From contig CALYLW010000283.1 of the NCBI GenBank assembly GCA_944989445.1, positions 85,627-149,626 of the forward strand: a DNA stretch of 64,000 bases. The letters run 5' to 3'. This document shows positions 12,601-22,032 of the stretch, one piece after another. Positions within the stretch are counted from its first letter, which is position 1, and each line of letters begins with the position of its first letter. This stretch comes from Ampullaceana balthica (Eukaryota; Mollusca; Gastropoda; Lymnaeidae). Under the pieces are notes generated by a model, which had not been told where the DNA came from, ran no database searches, and saw only the letters and a list, made by a program, of their open reading frames with translations. A program made the position numbers and the translations under genes.

Positions 12601-13445
12601 CTAGGGGCAAGTACCCGGCTTCGCCCGGGTTTAACAACAACAGCAACAACAACAAAAACAACAACAGCAACAACGACAAAAACAACAACAGAAACAGCAA
12701 CAGCAACAAAACAACAAAAACAAAACAACAAAAACAACAAAATCAACAACAAAACAACAACAAAACAACAACTACAACAACAACAGCAACACTAACAAAG
12801 CAACAACAACAAAACAACAACTACAACAGCAACAACAACAAAGCAACAACAACATGAAGGACATTGACGTCGCAGGGCAAGGGATGTGGACAACAACAAC
12901 AACAGCAAAAACAACACAAAAGCAACAACAGCAACAACAACAAAAACAACACAAAAGCAACAACAACAGCAACAACAACAACAACAACAACAAAAACAAA
13001 ACAACAACAAAAACATCAACAACAAAACAATAACAAAGCAACAACAAAACAATAACAAAGCAACAGCAAAACAACAACTACAACAATAACAGCAACAACA
13101 ACAAAGCAACAACAACAACAACAACAAAAGCAACAACAACAAAGCAACAACAACAAAAAAATTATTTTATGGCGATAATCGCCTTCTTGTTAATCTCGAC
13201 ACCAAAATGTTTATTAATTTGCGTCATTATTTTACGTCTTAATTTTCAATAATTTTTATTTTATATAGCTCATATAGGGAAAAACTACATTTTGGGCCCC
13301 CGGGCCCCAGTATCTTATATATAAGGAACGAAACCCGTTTAATAACCTTTCCGGTATAATTTTGTGTACGTGTACCAAATTTCACGTTATTTGGTTGTCT
13401 GGATCTTGAGTTATTAGGGAACAGACAGACAACAAATGCGGCTTC
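12601..13445 (-). mobile_element. Non-autonomous Helitron E2, CAA-filled
   Basis: Begins immediately next to E1. The 3' end CTAG is at 12601-12604, preceded by a clean hairpin ACCCGG-CTTCGC-CCGGGT (12613-12630). The CAA tract spans 12631-13160 and contains the same island (12854). The 5' region 13165-13445 is about as similar to E1 as to the start of E3. E2 and E3 are inverted and meet at a shared AT-rich junction (TCTCTATATATATAAGA, 13444-13460). Confidence 0.78.
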
Positions 13446-14284
13446 TCTATATATATAAGACGCATTTGTTGTCTGTCCGTCGTCTGTCTGTTCCCTTATA
13501 ACTCAAGATCCAGACAACCAAATAACGTGAAATTTGGTACACGTACACAAAATTATACCGGAAAGGTTATTAAACAGGTTTCGTTCCATATATATAAGAT
13601 ACTGGGGGCTGGGGGCCCAAAATGTAGTTTTTCCCTATATGAGCTATATAAAATAAAAATTATTGAAAATTAAGACGTAAAATATTAAACATTTTGGTGT
13701 CGAGATTAACAAGATGGCGTTTATTGCCATAAAATAATGTGATGTGACGTCATAGTTTGAGTTCATATTAATTTGTAAATAGGAAACAAAGTGAAAAGAG
13801 CAGTTATTATTTTAATTTATATTTTTAATTGTTAATATACCGCTGTGGGTATGCGTTTAAGTATTTGTGTGCACATGTGTGAATCAGTGAGTGTGTGTGT
13901 TTTTTGTTGTGAACTAAATGTTATGAAATGGTTTATTTTTATGACTGTTAATGTTGCGCCTCTAACAAGATTACGTATATATTTTTATAAAATTTGTTTG
14001 CAAATTACATATTTTTTTACTTTACACTGTTTCTTTTTTGTATATTCTATATGTATTTTATCCAGTCGTCCGATCAAGCTTTTTCCTTTTATCGGCGAGG
14101 GTAGGAGTCAATAATATCGTCCATCCCTGGGTGGCATAAACACTGTAGCTAAGCAACTGTGTTTATACTTTTTGCATAACTTAAACGAAACCAGCAGGGC
14201 ACATTTTAAGCTCAAACATTGCGTTTCGAAATGTTTCTTTAAAAACAAAATAAACCCCATACAACAGAAAAATGAATTATATAA

Positions 14285-15128
14285 ATTATCACTTACTGGG
14301 GGCGGGGCCAAAATGTATTTTTTTCCGTATATTTAAAACTGACTCAAAACTAATTCTCCAACCTCCCGTGAGGGTAGAAGCATGAAACTTTTGGGAACTT
14401 GCCAAATACACTATTATGACGATAATTGGTGAAAAATAATGTAAACATTTCCACTCATGGGTGGCCGGGGTGCCCCAAAACCGGTTTTTCCTTATATGGG
14501 CTATAAAAAACTGAATCAACACCAATTCCTCATATTCCCGAGTAGGTAGAAGCATGAAAATTTGGAAAGTCGTTGAGTACCCTCCCGCAATGGTAACAGT
14601 CGAAAAAAGTATAAAGTTATCACTAACTGGGTAGGGGGGTGGGCGGGGGCCCAAACGTAGTTTTTTCTTAAATGAGCTATATAAATCAGGCTCATCATTA
14701 AATCTCCTATTTCCTGTGTAGGTAGAAGCATGAAACTTTGTGAAGTGGTTATATACCCTCCCAAAATGGTAACTGGCGAAACATTAATAAAAATTATCAC
14801 TCACTGGGTGGTCAGAGGCCTGAATGTAGTTTTTTTCATATATCAAACTGACTCATCAATAATTCTCCAAATTACCATGTAAGTAGAAGAATGAAACTTT
14901 TGGAAGATTTTGAGTACCCTCGCGCGATGGTAACATGCGAAAAAAATATATAAAATTATTACTCACTAGGGGGCCTTGGGCCAAAATGTAGGTATTTTCC
15001 TAATATGAGCTATATAAAACAGACTAATCATTAAATATCCAACTTCCCGTGTAAATAGGAGCATGAAACTTTGGGAAGTTGTTGAGTACTCTCCCGCAAT
15101 GATAACATACGAAAAAAAATTATATAAA
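14285..15128 (+). repeat. Tandem array of about 170-bp units inside Helitron E3
   Basis: Five degenerate units, marked by recurring GTAGAAGCATGAAAC at 14374, 14546, 14722, 14883 and about 15053 (spacings 172, 176, 161, 171). Each carries a block like GGGCCCAAAATGTAGTTTTT followed by TGAGCTATATAAA. The same block occurs once in the element's own 5' region (about 13608-13655) and inverted in E1 and E2, so the array grew from the Helitron's own subterminal sequence. It ends exactly where Rep coding begins. Confidence 0.8.
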
Positions 15129-16862
15129 ATCCAGGCAGATCAGGTCCGCCACAGAGTTCCCAGAGCAGCTGAAACAGCTGAGCAAAGAAACTCCAGGCAT
15201 GTGCTGTTCCAGTGGTAAAGTCAAACTGCCCCCAATTCTAAAGCCACCAGAACCATTGTGCATTCTGTTGAATGGTGAAACTGCACAATCAAAGGACTTT
15301 GTGAAACTTATTAGACTATTCAATAATATGTTTGCCGTGACTTCCTTCAAGTTTGAAGTCCTTTTTGTTGTCGTGAATAACGGGTGGACACCAACATTCA
15401 AGGTCCAAGGCCAAGTGTACCACCATGCTGGACCTCTTCATCCAGTCAATGCTGTAGACAGCAAATATCTCCAGATTTACTTCTTGGGAGAAGATGAGCA
15501 AGTGCAAAGACGACTGGATTTGCTTGACAGTCCTGTTGACAGAAACATTGTCCTCAAACTGCAAAGAATGCTGCATCAGCATAACAGCTATGTGAGGTCA
15601 TTTAAAATGGCTGCTGAGATTATGGATAACACTCAAGTGGACTACAAAATCAAAATTTCCGGCAAAGCACCATTAAAGGAACACAAAGGCAGATTCAATG
15701 CATCATCTGTTAGTGAAGTGGCATCATGATTGCTGGAGAGCTAGGTGATCGTAGAGACATTGTGCTGCATTCAAGAAGTTGCTGACAAATGCCACTTCAA
15801 AGGATTCAAGACACTCACAGGTCATATGATCCACTTCAGTATCCTCTGCTATTTGTTAGAGGAGAAGATGGCTATGATTTGAACATAAAAGATGTAAACA
15901 AGGCCACAAGCAATGACTACTATGCATATCGCATGATGCAAAGAGTCAACGAATTTAATACACTCCTCAGATGCCCGCGCCTTTTCCAGCAATACATAGT
16001 GGATATGTATGCTAAGGTTGAGAATGAGAGATTGCGTTTCATCAGACTCAACCAAACAAAACTTAGAGCTGAGGACTATGGTGTACTATTAGAGGCAGTA
16101 AGGAATGACAACAATGTGACTTCTGAAAATCTTGGCAAATTAGTGGTGCTGCCTTCATCCTTCAGTGGAGGGCCCCGTTACATGCATGAATATGCACAGG
16201 ATGGAATGACCTATGTACGTCATAGAAACACAAGCATCAAGTAGATTTGCAATTATGTTACCAAGGGAAGTGATGCAGCCATGTTTACTGTTGCAAATGA
16301 AATGCCGAACAGGCCTGATGGGGTTACCAATTAATTATCAACAAGGACGATACATTAGTAGCAGTGAGGCAGTGTGGCGCCTGCTTAACTTTCCCATCCA
16401 TCAAAGGTATCCAACAGTTGTTCACTTGGCAGTACATCTTGAAGGAGGCCAAGGAGTATACTATAAACCAGGACAGCCAACAGCACATTTGACAGACACT
16501 CCAACAAAGACTACATTAACAGCGTTTTTTGATCTCTGCAAAACAGATCCTCTTGCAAAAACATTGCTGTATTCTGAAGTGCCTAGACATTTTCGCTGGG
16601 ATGGCAGTCAAAAGGTCTGGCAAATCCGAAAAAAGGTATACCTCTTGCAGACTTCCCGGGATATGTGACAGACAATGCCTTGGGAAGAGTGTACACTGTG
16701 CATCCTCACAACAGAGAAGCATTTCACATGCGCCTCCTGCTGCACCATATTCGGGGACCTATTTCATTTGAAGATCTCAAAACTGTTATTGTGAAAGATC
16801 AGGATGGTGACATCCTTGAAATTAAGCCATGCAGCACATACACTGTTAAATGTACCATTTTA
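15129..16862 (+). pseudogene. Helitron Rep (Helitron_like_N) pseudogene
   Basis: The intact protein is a rolling-circle replication initiator fused to a PIF1-type helicase. Recognisable blocks in order: a Cys-Cys-x-x-G-K-V-x-L-P-P start (about 15199), F-x-V-Q-G-Q-V-Y-H (about 15400), then a frameshift near 15723 into I-V-L-H, a TGA at 15783, T-H-R-S-Y-D-P-L-Q-Y-P-L-L-F (about 15810-15850), D-Y-Y-A-Y-R, L-F-Q-Q-Y-I-V-D-M-Y-A-K, L-P-S-S-F-S-G-G-P-R-Y-M-H-E and M-T-Y-V-R-H (about 16206). The next residues belong more than 150 residues further on in normal Reps: S-I-K-(TAG)-I-C-N-Y-V-T-K-G-S-D, so the HUH metal-binding region is deleted, and TAG at 16242 sits where the first catalytic-motif Tyr should be. 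More frameshifts follow near 16320 and 16635 before A-L-G-R-V-Y-T-V-H-P and F-E-D-L-K-T-V (about 16785). The helicase is absent. Confidence 0.9.
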
Positions 16863-16963
16863 TAGCATGCAAGTAAACAGTTAGTTGTGTACGCTTCTAC
16901 AGAAAACCTTATTTTAAACCCGGGCGAAGCCGGGTACTTGCCCCTAGTATATATATAGAGATA

Positions 16964-17154
16964 CTAGGGGCAAGTACCCGGCTTTTCCAGGGTTTAACAA
17001 CAACAGCAACAAAAACAAAAACAACAACAACAAAAACAGAACAACAACAAAAACAACAAAACAACAAAAACAAAATAACAACAAAATTAACAAAATCAAC
17101 AACAAAACAACAAAAACAAAATAACAACAAAAACAACAAAAACAACAACAACAA

Positions 17155-17186
<32 letters not shown>

Positions 17187-17511
17187 AACAACAACAAAAC
17201 AACAACTACAACAACAACAGCAACAACAACAAAGCAACAACAACATGAAGGACATTGTCGTCGCAGGGCAAGGGATGTGGACAACAACAACAACAGCAAA
17301 AACAACACAAAAGCAACAACAGCAACAACAACAAAAACAACACAAAAGCAACAACTACAACAACAACAGCAACAACAACAAAAACAACAACAGCAACAAC
17401 AACAAAAACAAAACAACAACAAAAACATCAACAACAAAACAATAACAAAGCAACAACAAAACAACAACAAAACAACAACTACAACAACAAAAGCAGCAAC
17501 AACAAAGCAAC

Positions 17512-17515
<4 letters not shown>
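16964..17515 (-). mobile_element. Truncated CAA-filled Helitron E4
   Basis: The 3' end CTAG lies at 16964-16967 with a hairpin at 16976-16993 (ACCCGG/CCAGGGT, slightly mutated). Only 16 bp (16948-16963) separate it from the CTAG end of E3, so the two elements are tail to tail. CAA-type sequence fills 16994-17515 and contains the conserved island at 17245. The 5' region found in E1 and E2 is missing; the CAA tract runs straight into (TC)n at 17516. Confidence 0.75.
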
Positions 17516-17599
<84 letters not shown>

Positions 17600-17666
17600 C
17601 TCTCTCTCTCTCTGACACTCTGTCTGTAGTGGGCTCGCGGTCGGGCGGAAAAACAAAAGTCAAAAA
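17516..17666 (+). repeat. (TC)n microsatellite with family A 5' fragment
   Basis: A TC dinucleotide tract (17516-17620) is followed by GGGCGGAAAAACAAAAGTC (about 17642-17662), the segment that follows the internal CT tract of family A repeats at 62.9 and 63.6 kb. It is therefore a 5' fragment of that family abutting Helitron E4. Confidence 0.75.
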
Positions 17667-17931
17667 TTAAACAGCCCCGTAAAACAAAGTTTTTGACTAT
17701 AAATCCCTTATCTTTGAGACATAACTAAAAGTATTGATTATTTTCAAACGCGACAAACATTTACAGACTCATACCGACTGATCTCCCCTTGCTGTAAAAC
17801 CGGGGAAGGGGGAGATGTGTATTCGATGGTAAACGTGAACTCAAGCAAGGGACACGTGATTGCAAACAACAACAGACGCTACATTAAGTTATATAGAGAT
17901 AAACTAAAAATGCATTAATTTAATTACGAAA
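17667..17931 (-). repeat. Family A dispersed repeat, partial
   Basis: On the minus strand this contains the family A 3' part: the ATGCATTTTTAGTTTATC core, CTGTAAATGTTTG, GTTATGTCTC, AAGGGATTTATAGTC and TTTGTTTTACGGG. It lacks the 5' half. Confidence 0.75.
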
Positions 17932-18120
17932 GATACCTCTATTTATTTGATTCTTTTTAGTCCACTTATAAAAACGTGTTGTTGTTTTTTTAAAATCTTT
18001 TTTACCTCTATTTTTTTTTAAATACCAAACACCTCAAGAGCGCCCGCCCAACGTTTTAATAACACTGTGATGTGGTCACGGGGTGAACTCATGGATGTCA
18101 ATAAAGCAGACGGGTAGATA
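17932..18120. other. Spacer between family A copies
   Basis: A 190-bp sequence not matching the repeat; the TAATTTAATTACG core segment is present on both sides, so this may be an insertion with local duplication. Confidence 0.3.
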
Positions 18121-18351
18121 TGCTTATATAGAGATAAACTAAAAACGCAATAATTTAATTACGTACATTCGATCGATCTGAAATTTTGATACGATGCATT
18201 GTTTGGTGACACGAGTCTATGTGCAAAATTTCAGCTCGATAGCATCTTGGGAATTGTCTCATTTTTTATTTTTGTTTTTCCGCCCGCCCGCGAACGACAG
18301 AGAGAGATGAAGAGATGACGACAGGATTTCGAAGTTAATATAAGGGATTTA
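18121..18351 (-). repeat. Family A dispersed repeat, 5' half
   Basis: Minus-oriented from the core (AATTTAATTACGTACATTCG) through GATCGATC, the GGGCGGGCGGAAAAAC box and GAAATCC to the AAATCCCTTATATTAAC start. Confidence 0.8.
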
Positions 18352-18722
18352 ATGACACACTTCCCGTGATGCTATCGACCTGTAATTAAGCACATAGACT
18401 CGTTCACCTAACAATGCATAGTATCAAAATTTAAGATCGATCGAAGGTACCGTAATTAAATTAATGCATTTTTAGTTTATCTCTATGTAACTCTGTGTAG
18501 CCATCTGCTATTGTTGACATCCACGTGTCACTGGAGTTCACTCCAGCCATCGATAACCACACCTCGTGTTTTACAGCAAGGTGATTTCATTCCGTTCAGT
18601 CTGTAAATGTTTGTCGCGCGGTGTACATAATCAATACTTTTAGTTATGTCTCATATATAAGGGATATAGTGAAAAACTTTGTTTTTACTGGTTGTTTATT
18701 TTTTCTTTTATTACATGCTTCT
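18352..18722 (+). repeat. Family A dispersed repeat, plus copy
   Basis: Continues from the CACTTCCCGTGATG segment through the core to CTCATATATAAGGGAT and TTTTTACTGGTTG. It faces the minus copy at 18121-18351, so the pair is inverted about AAATCCC/GGGATTT. Confidence 0.8.
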
Positions 18723-19283
18723 TGATGTTTACTGAATTCCCAGTCATTAAATTATCTTTAGAAAAGTAGGTGATATAATGTGGTCGCACTCGTGTTTACT
18801 TTTTTTACAAAAGATATTTAAGAGAGTTAAGTATCATATCATAGTCAGCTGTAAGATTTTAAGAAAGAAACCAGTGCAACCAATAATTTCACGGTAGCTC
18901 TCATTTTCCTTTCATCTATTAAATTATCATCTGGTCATATTTTCTTTGCCCCATTTGATCTAGCTTAATTTTCTTATTTAGATACATATATATCGCTGAC
19001 TAGGAGAATGGAGTCATAATGTATTAAGGTGTATTATGAAAGTGCCTAAATTTTGTTTTAAAAAATAAATTTTAAAAAAATAGTTGTTATTTAGGATAGA
19101 GAAAGGGCCAGTTATGGGATGAATTTCTCAAAATAAAACGCCTTGATTTAAGGATGGTCCTTAAAACACCTTATCCAACATGATATTTAGAAATATTTTA
19201 AACATGATAGGATATTATCATTATATTTAGCTTAGTTTCAATTTCAATGGCCATTCCTTGTCAAATTTAATTTATTTTAGGCC
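18723..19283. other. AT-rich non-coding stretch
   Basis: Nothing recognised. Confidence 0.35.
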
Positions 19284-19330
19284 ACAGGTTCCCAACCTTT
19301 TTGGGTCGCGACTCCTTTTTATAAAAGTTT
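19284..19330 (+). mobile_element. hAT-like left terminus, unpaired
   Basis: CAGGTTCCCAACCTTTTTGG then GTCGCGACTCC is a typical hAT-superfamily terminal sequence. No matching inverted end with an 8-bp duplication was found; the closest candidate near 20600 matches poorly. Probably a truncated MITE. Confidence 0.4.
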
Positions 19331-19736
19331 AGTGACCAGCGACCCCCGATACAATTAAAAAATTTAATTAGGTATTTAAAAAAAAATTAATGTAGTGTAA
19401 TTTTTAATATGTTTAATAATTAATTTTTTGCGATGGTTAAAAGTTCATGCTACTAACCGGACCCAAAATTCGTGATTTTTTTTTGTTTACGCCAAGCTCA
19501 TGTCATTCCCGACATTTAATTAATTTATTTCTCTTGATGACATTTTCAGACAAAAATGTCCTTTTTTAAAAAAAAATTTGCCATAAAATTTGTAAATCAA
19601 ACCTAACTTTCACGATGCTATAAACTATAAATGGTGACGTGCAGGTAAATATAGAAAACTACTAAGTCAATATATTCTTTTAACAAACGGGAAAAAAACA
19701 GATTAAAAAAAACAAACGGGGAAAAAACGAACTAAT

Positions 19737-19742
19737 TTTATT
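19737..19742 (-). terminator. Polyadenylation signal AATAAA
   Basis: AATAAA on the minus strand, 42 nt past the stop codon of the DUF1868 reading frame: a plausible cleavage signal for that transcript. Confidence 0.5.
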
Positions 19743-19783
19743 TACAACAAGAAGTGAGAACAGCTCATGTTTTAGAAGTGCCT

Positions 19784-20509
19784 CTACGAACGACTTTTAA
19801 ACGGGATAAACTCTTCCATTGACTCGAAGTGACAAACGTTCGGTTGTTCAAGCGTGTACTCTGACTCCAGCAGCGTCCCCAGTCCCGCCAGCTCCTGGTC
19901 AATGCCTGGCAAGTCCCCCGGGTCAACCTTTCGATACACGTAGCCGAGCGTGAGGTGAAACACGCGATTTGCGTCCTTCACCTTCAGCAGTGACGTCAAC
20001 TGATTTCTGACTCTCGCCACCTCCTCCTCGTTTGTTAAAGTCCCCACAACATACAGGACGCTCCCTTGGACAGGTATGAACTTCGCGTTGCTGATTTTGA
20101 AGGCGATCGGTCCACGCATGCTGTCACAAACTTTCTGAAGTTCCAGCATGTCGGTCTCCAGGGCATCGGACCATTGTTGTTTGGGCTCGACACTATCCTT
20201 CTGGGGCCGATATTTTTCCGGCACGTTCTGCTGGGTGAATAAATCCAGGAGGGTCACGTGATAAGAAGAGATCGGCAGTGGAGCCAAGTATTTGCTCAGG
20301 GATTTGGTGCTTTTAATGTAGTCGAACACTCCAGCCATCCGGAGGCGGTCCGTCAGCATGGACACGATGGTGAAGCCGCTATAGGGGAGGTACTTCCCAT
20401 CGGCATCAATTTTGTGCGACTTAACTTCCAGACTGTCCTCTTCACTGTGTTTACCGAGATCTGTGGATGACAGACAAGTGTTCAAACTGAGTGATTCGTA
20501 GAGGGGCAA
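19784..20509 (-). CDS. DUF1868-type 2H phosphoesterase, terminal exon
   Basis: The open frame encodes 241 residues ending at TAG (19784-19786). Two H-x-T motifs, S-Y-H-V-T-L (His84, Thr86) and V-F-H-L-T-L (His185, Thr187), lie about 100 residues apart. That is the catalytic pattern of the 2H (RNA ligase/cyclic-phosphodiesterase-like) superfamily, whose members hydrolyse 2',3'-cyclic phosphates or related bonds. The Gly-Lys-Tyr-Leu-Pro-Tyr-Ser-Gly stretch before the first motif fits DUF1868. The substrate is unknown. The frame has no upstream in-frame ATG: it opens with TTG and is blocked by TAG at 20576-20578. An AG at 20510-20511 (GCACAG on the minus strand) would serve as a splice acceptor, so this is most likely the last exon of a longer gene. 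GC content is well above the flanks, consistent with a functional exon. Confidence 0.75.
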   Translation of the reverse strand: MPLYESLSLNTCLSSTDLGKHSEEDSLEVKSHKIDADGKYLPYSGFTIVSMLTDRLRMAGVFDYIKSTKSLSKYLAPLPISSYHVTLLDLFTQQNVPEKYRPQKDSVEPKQQWSDALETDMLELQKVCDSMRGPIAFKISNAKFIPVQGSVLYVVGTLTNEEEVARVRNQLTSLLKVKDANRVFHLTLGYVYRKVDPGDLPGIDQELAGLGTLLESEYTLEQPNVCHFESMEEFIPFKSRS

Positions 20510-21003
20510 CTGTGCAGCACGTCTTATAGATGAAATTTTGTGAGAACGGACATGGAAAGATATTAACAGTAGATACTAATTTCAATGTGTTGAAAATAAT
20601 TTGAGAACCAGTGGTGGTTGAACCAGGGGAGAGTTTTCGACCAAATGCTGTGTATTTGATGTGAATGTGAAGGCGTCAAAAGTGTTCCCACCCCAGCGTG
20701 ACAACCCAATTAATTTTTTTTAATGTAATTCACAATTTTTATTATCTAGAGTTTTGTATAAGAAATATAATTAAATATAATTAAATACATTATCTGGGAT
20801 GAGCCGGTATTACGATGTCATTTAATAGAGATATAAAAAAAATGACAGCGATATTATAATAGATTTTCAATCAAAATTAAATGTAACCAATGAAATGAAA
20901 TATCAATGTCATAAACCATTACCGGTAATTTTTAAGTCTCACAGCAATAAGTGAACATTGGATTTTTATTTCTTCTTTTACACAAAAAGCAAATAGGCCT
21001 AGT
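20510..21003. other. Upstream region of the DUF1868 exon
   Basis: Probable intron or 5' flank for the minus-strand gene. A GAGAACCAGTGG motif at about 20600 resembles a hAT end but is unpaired. No further coding exon was recognised. Confidence 0.3.
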
Positions 21004-21011
21004 AGTTAGTT

Positions 21012-21205
21012 CAGAGGCGCCACTGGGGTTGGTGTCACACAGCTGGATGGTGTCATCCCCTCACGACCTACCCCATAGACCTCCTCCGAGTATGACAAAT
21101 AACGGTAACATACAGAATTATACAATTTGTAATAACGCCTTCTGATGGTGTCACCCGGTGCGGTCTACACCCCCCCCCTCTCCGCGACCCCTCATGATGC
21201 CTCTG
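21012..21205. mobile_element. hAT-type MITE
   Basis: Ends are CAGAGGCGCC and (reverse complement of the right end) CAGAGGCATCA. Flanks are AGTTAGTT (21004-21011) and AGTCAGTT (21206-21213), a 7/8-match 8-bp target duplication typical of hAT elements. The interior contains two TGGTGTCA motifs and a C-run. No coding capacity. Confidence 0.65.
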
Positions 21206-21213
21206 AGTCAGTT

Positions 21214-21828
21214 TATACTAGTTTGGAGGTTTATCCTTTATTACCACAATGAAGTGAAAGTCCAGCTTTGCTTAAATTAGAAACACCGGTACTAATACGG
21301 TCAAGAAATCTAAATAAAATATGCTGTTTGTCAAGTCTATTGAATTAGAATGACACATTTATTTCTAGTGATTCGTGATAGATTTCAAAAACATAAAATG
21401 GACGAAACGTTCAGTTTTCCTTAATTTAATTGCATAAAGAATTTTAAATATGTTACTTACATCTGCTTGGGCCTGCCATTCCTTTATTCCCAATACCCAT
21501 AATCATTAATTGGCTTAAAACTAAAGAGGCGTTGTGACACGATATTTGTATTTTTAGAATCGGGAAATACATTTGTTTTGTTTTTTAAATAAAATTATTA
21601 TTTTGTTGACATGTGGAAAATATCGTGGCATCTTTCAGAATATAGATTACAGCAATTTTTTGTACATTCTTTATAGAAGAATTATTTTATTTTTTTAAAA
21701 ATCAACTCTGCTGCCACGGTTTTGATAGGGGTCTATATATTTCTAAACGCCCTTCTCTAAAACTAAATGCTGTACATTTTACCAACAAAAAAGTTATATA
21801 TATGAAAAAAAAATATTATATATATAGT
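21214..21828. other. AT-rich non-coding stretch
   Basis: Nothing recognised. Confidence 0.35.
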
Positions 21829-22024
21829 AGGGCTGTTATCGATTAATTTAAAATTAAAAGTTAATTAATCGTTAATTTCGATTAAAGCCAAAAATTGAGC
21901 CAAACAGTCAAGTGTATTGACATTATTTGGTTCAAGTGATAAGCGGGTCTTATTGACAATATAACCAGCCGAGCTGAACAATCATTCACATTGCTTTAGA
22001 TTATCTCAACTGAAGTTTCTGATG
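21829..22024 (-). pseudogene. hAT transposase C-terminal remnant with terminus
   Basis: On the minus strand, 21978 down to the stop at 21865-21867 reads F-S-S-A-G-Y-I-V-N-K-T-R-L-S-L-E-P-N-N-V and continues with a Leu-rich tail, the dimerisation (hATC) motif at the C-terminus of hAT transposases. Just upstream, C-E-(TGA)-L-F-S-S-A-G shows a stop where the conserved Arg normally sits. The terminus TAGGGCTG (from about 21832 in plus orientation) follows. The catalytic domain is missing, so this is a 3' scrap of an autonomous hAT. A separate MITE begins at 22033. Confidence 0.75.
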
Positions 22025-22032
22025 CTGTAGTG

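Larger units (their letters stand above)
13446..16947 (+). mobile_element. Degenerate Rep-bearing Helitron E3
   Basis: The 5' end (TCTCTATATATATAAGACG) opens with the 290-bp segment shared in inverted orientation with E1 and E2. It continues through a tandem array (14285-15128) and a broken Rep gene (15129-16862) to the Helitron 3' signature: hairpin ACCCGG-GCGAAG-CCGGGT at 16918-16935, then CTAG at 16944-16947 followed by T. The whole is about 3.5 kb, short for an autonomous Helitron because most of the catalytic Rep core and all of the helicase are gone. A TGACGTCATAGTTT motif at about 13745 is also present in the family 2 Helitrons, suggesting kinship between the two families. The exact 5' nucleotide is uncertain by a few bases. 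Confidence 0.75.

Noticed and set aside
19284..20610. A single hAT transposon spanning the DUF1868 exon
   Set aside because: The left end (CAGGTTCCCAACC) and the GAGAACCAGTGG at 20600 do not match well as inverted repeats and no 8-bp duplication fits.
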